A stretch of DNA of 64,000 nucleotides from Arabidopsis thaliana (lineage: Eukaryota > Streptophyta > Magnoliopsida > Brassicales > Brassicaceae). Location of the stretch: contig NC_003070.9 in NCBI RefSeq assembly GCF_000001735.4, positions 21,189,971 through 21,253,970 of the forward strand. Direction: 5' to 3'. A model generated the notes under the pieces. The model was not told the DNA's origin, searched no databases, and worked only from the letters and a program-made list of their open reading frames with translations. Shown here one piece after another: positions 60,458-64,000 of the stretch; within the stretch, counting starts at the first letter, position 1, and each line of letters starts with the position of its first letter. The position numbers were made by a program, and so were the translations under genes.

Positions 60458-61447
60458 TTAGCAATATAGATCTTTACCAGGATTCACCCCAAACCACTTG
60501 CAGATCTCCAAGTATTGGTTAATCCTGTTCTGCATAGCCTCAGCATTCCAACTCATACCACCACACTCTATGCCATTGATCCTCATCGTGGTCGCTCCAA
60601 ATCCTAGTCTTAGTGATGGACCAACTTCGGTCTTCCAAAACCACATTGCAAATTTGAAAGCCACTTCCGGACTACGAGCCACCATATCTGGATCTTTCAA
60701 TAGAGGGAGGCCAAGGTACTTTCCCGCCTCACCATAGAACTCGTTCCATTTGATTGACTGCAAGAGACCGCGACCATAGTACTTCTTTCCCGATTGACAA
60801 GGGTATGTCTTGCTTGACGAGCAATATGTCTCACTCGTTACTTCTTCTTTGTAACAAAAATCTGTACATGAAAAAAATGGATTAGTCCAATGGCATTGGC
60901 TCAGCTACTCGAATGTGTCACATTAATTAATTAAGATAACACAATTTCTTAACATTATTATACATTTAAGAAAAAATAAATTAATGGTTAGTATAGTAAC
61001 TAACTTACTTCCAGATTCGTAAGAGAACTGAGCCAATATGGCCGCAATCTCGCGTTTAGCTACCGTTCCCTTGTAGCCTTCGAAAGATTTGACTGCTGTG
61101 ATGAAAGCCTCACGGGTGTAGAAACCTTTTCCCGTGCAATTACTTCCGACTTTACGCATGAGTCTGTGGAATAATGCAGGTGTAACAATGCTTTCGATCT
61201 TCCCGCGTGGGCCATCATTGAGTCTGTAAGAGCTGGAACTCTTAGAAAGTTGGCAAGGGCCGCTGAGGCACCAAAAGCCGCAGTGCTCTACATTGGTGCC
61301 GCAGTAACCCGTATGGCTACAACACTCGTTAATGCCAGGACAACCAATGGTGAGGCAGTTCTGAGAGGTAGCGGTCTGGGCGATGACGACTAAGGTGAAG
61401 AGGAAAATGATGAGAGAGTTTTTCTGAATCTTGTTTTGTGTTGCCAT
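60458..61447 (-). CDS. Class IV-type chitinase (GH19) with a hevein domain
   Basis: Secreted protein, 280 aa, in two exons, 61447-61009 and 60861-60458 (phase 1). Signal peptide about 1-28 (IIFLFTLVVIAQTATS). The chitin-binding hevein domain has eight cysteines (about 30-65; NCLTIGCPGINECCSHTGYC). A short linker precedes the GH19 domain (about 85-280). The catalytic segment reads FSYESGNFCYKEE: the first Glu and the second acidic position are kept, but the usual His before Glu is Tyr. Further on, GRGLLQSIKWNEFYG lacks the Asn of the usual NYNYG segment. The usual INGxEC and GVDPGxxLxC-like end are present. At1g56680 from memory. It may bind chitin with reduced or altered hydrolysis. Start at 61447 chosen because it gives the signal peptide. 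Confidence 0.9.
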
Positions 61448-62469
61448 ATTTTCTATATTTGAAGGAAGGGGGTGAAGAGATGATGATGGTTTGTGAACGT
61501 ATTTGTAGTGAAACATTGGTCAGTTTGAAGTAGATTTGGTCAAATATGTAATTAGTCTTAATTTACTATTACTATAGTCTATAGTCCTTTAATTAAACAC
61601 GTATAGAATTTTTTTGAACAAATTTGAAAATACAATTTAAAATACTTGGTTTCATTGTGCTATTTGATGGAGACCAGAGAGGCAACAGTAGATATTCATT
61701 GTTAACAAAAAATGTAAGACTCTAGGATACTATGCCAACTGACACCTTCACCGAGACTACGAGCATGGACAGTCGTCTCTGTTATGTGACGATCCAGAGC
61801 ATCTTTTTCGAAAAGAAAAACTAAACAATCGTTAACAATATTCATTGTAGAGAAACATCTTACTAATAAGATTCACTATTTAAAACTATACAGTGTGCGC
61901 AACAAACGATTATTTGAATTTTTATTCTTGATAATATAATTAACCAGTTCTAAAATTATTTATCCAAAAAAAAGAGTAGTATTTCCTCCTTACTACTTGT
62001 GTCTGCCCATGTCTCTACCCCCAATCTCAGATCCAGCTCTCATATCTAAAAATGTATCTAAGGGATACCAAATCTCAATACAAAGTCACATCCCGATGTA
62101 CCTTGTTGACCCAAAAAGTCTAAAATGTCTAACTAGTTGGCCCTAAAATATCATACTATCGTCACATGCATTGCAAAATACATATATGTAAAGTACTTGC
62201 CCAGACAGTCACATTTGCTTACTATTATCCTTTCATTTTTTTAAGGACTGTTTTATTTAATAACTACGTAAATAATTTATAATCCAATAAATTGATGTTT
62301 AAAAAAGTATATTCGCCTCATGATTTTTTTTTATGTTTAAAATTTACTTGAAATTTGTAAAAATAGATTCAATTGATTTTAATTTAATTAATGAATGACT
62401 ATGATAATACTTTTTAGTCTCGTTTTATAAGATTTTTTTATGTATCGTTCCAATTTTAATACTGAAAAG
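61448..62469. other. Chitinase upstream region
   Basis: About 1 kb without a visible gene. Confidence 0.4.
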
Positions 62470-62897
62470 ATGGATTTTGAGCAAGTCGTTAAAGAATCTT
62501 GGGTGAATGTTGCTAAGGTCAAACTCACACAAAGCAGAAGTTTGAGGTATCAAAAGTTGATGGTCAGAAAAGAGTTGTTGTCCCAAAAGATGTGTTTATG
62601 GATGCAAAGCCTCTATGGGAAGATTTTTTAATTGGGCAGTTTGTCAATGCAAACCCTCCACAAGTGGAGAAAATTCACATGATAGTGAACAAGATTTGAA
62701 AATCGAGAGATAAATCATCTTTGATAGACGTATTTGTTGTCGATGACACGACAGTTAAATTCAGAATGAGAAATGAGACATTGCGAAGAAGAGTGTTGAA
62801 CCGTGGCATGTGGAACATCATGAATGTCCAAATGCTAATATCGCAATGGACCACGTTTACTGAAGAGGCTCAACCAGCAATAAATGGTTCCCAAATG
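62470..62897 (+). pseudogene. DUF4283 (LINE/gag-like) fragment, broken
   Basis: From about 62540 the plus strand reads SKVDGQKRVVVPKDVFMDAK, then PLWEDFLIGQFVNANPPQVE and KIHMIVNKI. This is a DUF4283-type N-terminal domain found on plant non-LTR retroelement ORF1-like and zinc-knuckle proteins. The expected Trp codon after NKI is a TGA stop. The frame then continues IDVFVVDDTTVKFRMRNE and MWNIMNVQMLISQW. The ATG at 62470 is in a different frame from most of the domain, so a frameshift also exists. The zinc knuckle and downstream parts are missing. Confidence 0.75.
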
Positions 62898-62910
62898 TAG
62901 TATTGTAACT

Positions 62911-63137
62911 TACCTCCAGCTCCGTAAGAGAAGTTAGCTAATATGGCCGTGATCTCGCGGTTAACTACCATTCCTTTGTAGTCTCCTAAACATTTGACTA
63001 CAGTGACAAAAACCTCACGTATGTTGAAGATGTAGCAACGCTCTCGCTTTTACCACACGAGCCATCATTGAAGTTGTAAGAGCTGAAACTCTTAGGAAGT
63101 TTGCAAGGGCCGTTTAGCCACCAAAACCCACATGTTG
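62911..63137 (-). pseudogene. Truncated chitinase pseudogene
   Basis: Collinear with exon 1 of the neighbouring chitinase (61005-61285): TTACCTCCAGCTCCGTAAGAG with TTACTTCCAGATTCGTAAGAG at the exon end, AATATGGCCGTGATCTCGCG, then GAGCCATCATTGAAG and AGGGCCGTTTAGCCACCAAAA. Deletions break the frame, and the signal peptide and exon 2 are missing. It sits about 1.9 kb upstream of the intact gene, in the same orientation. Confidence 0.85.
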
Positions 63138-63846
63138 TTTGAAAATCTTTTTTTTTTTTTGAATATCTCTTTCTATATGAGAATTCTTTATAAATCTACT
63201 GTCTTATGAAGAGAAGAAAAATTTCAACATAATTCATTTATATGATATTGATTGTGATTTATTATGAACAAACTTTTTATGTTCCATTATGAATTTAACA
63301 TGTTTTTAAATTTTGTTATTTCGTTCCAAAAATTATATAGCTTTTGGCTGAACAAATCCTTCAAAAATACAAGGCTACAATATTTAACGGTTTTTGTCTT
63401 TCACCAAACGGATAATGGAATAACAATGTTGGATTTAGAAAGAACAGTTTGAAATAATAGAATTTCACTTGATTACTCAAAACTATTACTTTAGAAGATA
63501 AACCATTTGTCGTTGTTGTTGTGATGATCTCTGAAAAATCAAAACAATTCGAATTTTATTTTATTTTTTTCATTTAAAGACATAGTACGACGCCATTAAA
63601 AGATTCTCCATATTTGATCTACATTAAAGACGAATCAGTAACCGGTTAATTAAATTGATCCAATTTATTAACTTGATTTTTCCATTAAAGCTGAATAAAT
63701 AATTTCAATTATTATAAATTCTAAAAACCCTTATACAAACGCTCTGCCCAAAATTGTCAGCTTTAGAGCTTTCGCGCCTCATTTTATGTCATGATTATTA
63801 TCTTTAAACCACATTTGAATCACTCTCATTAGAATCAGTTTGATTA
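63138..63846. other. Intergenic, upstream of the last PPR gene
   Basis: AT-rich sequence without a gene, then a short leader before the PPR start. Confidence 0.4.
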
Positions 63847-64000
63847 ATGAAGCGTTTAAAGCTAATCTTACGCAGAACTTACTTGACAAGCACTGGAGTG
63901 AATTGCAGTTTTGAGATCTCACGTCTCTCACGAATCGGGAAAATCAATGAAGCACGAAAGTTTTTCGATTCGTTACAGTTTAAAGCAATCGGTTCATGGA
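63847..64000 (+). CDS. PPR protein, 5' end only
   Basis: ATG at 63847 begins MKRLKLILRRTYLTSTGVNC. It continues with a PPR-like helix pair (ISRLSRIGKINEARKFFDSL) and runs off the window after 51 codons. The Arg/Leu/Thr-rich N-terminus fits a mitochondrial presequence. I recognise it as the start of At1g56690, a DYW-class PPR protein involved in organelle RNA editing. Only the beginning can be verified here. Confidence 0.88.
   Translation, partial: MKRLKLILRRTYLTSTGVNCSFEISRLSRIGKINEARKFFDSLQFKAIGSW

Noticed and set aside
1..64000. CRISPR arrays, operons or a multi-gene bacterial-type system
   Set aside because: The window is plant nuclear DNA with spliced genes; repeats found are minisatellites, microsatellites and transposon termini.

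Overview
The window is a plant nuclear genome segment. AT-rich intergenic DNA, GT-AG introns, and a run of proteins I recognise (A/N-invertase A, PGN, SVB, AP-3 mu, GolS2, MYB75/PAP1, a KED-type protein, a class IV chitinase) place it in Arabidopsis thaliana chromosome 1, around At1g56553 to At1g56690. The locus numbers come from memory, not from a search. Exon structures were built by hand from splice signals and reading phase. In every complete multi-exon gene the phases close.

Layout. 1-119: tail of a defensin-like peptide gene. 1151-1699 (-): small basic hypothetical protein. 2623-4978: mitochondrial alkaline/neutral invertase. 5834-7751: E-class PPR protein. 8432-8932 (-): DUF538 protein SVB. 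12280-14727 (-): AP-3 complex mu subunit, with a decayed partial copy upstream near 15.8 kb. 17650-19321: galactinol synthase 2 behind a promoter with three G-boxes. 20247-21311: hAT-type non-autonomous transposon with a 28-bp minisatellite inside. 22408-23990: FBD-type F-box/LRR gene, with a decayed copy at 25867-26473. 27139-27479: long foldback. 29848-30387: invertase/pectin methylesterase inhibitor. 31483-32031 (-): two-exon cysteine-rich secreted peptide. 33623-36973 (-): class 3 lipase. 38155-44700: an old tandem duplication that left MYB75 (43744-45119, -) intact next to a pseudogene lacking exon 1. 48839-50407: Lys/Glu/Asp-rich protein. 51718-53995: GDSL lipase. 54354-59228 (-): complete Ty1/copia element with identical 135-bp LTRs and one open polyprotein. 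60458-61447 (-): chitinase. 62470-63137: decayed DUF4283 and chitinase fragments. 63847 to the end: start of another PPR gene.

These are independent plant genes, not an operon. Some functions sit near one another: sugar metabolism (invertase, galactinol synthase, an invertase/PME inhibitor), organelle RNA processing (two PPR genes), stress and defence (GolS2, DEFL, cysteine-rich peptide, chitinase) and anthocyanin control (MYB75). I see no cooperative system and no convincing new multi-gene system. The most unusual items are the minisatellite-bearing hAT element, the three-armed foldback at 27 kb, the young copia insertion, and the MYB75 duplication, whose copies act as empty-site controls for a SINE and a MITE.
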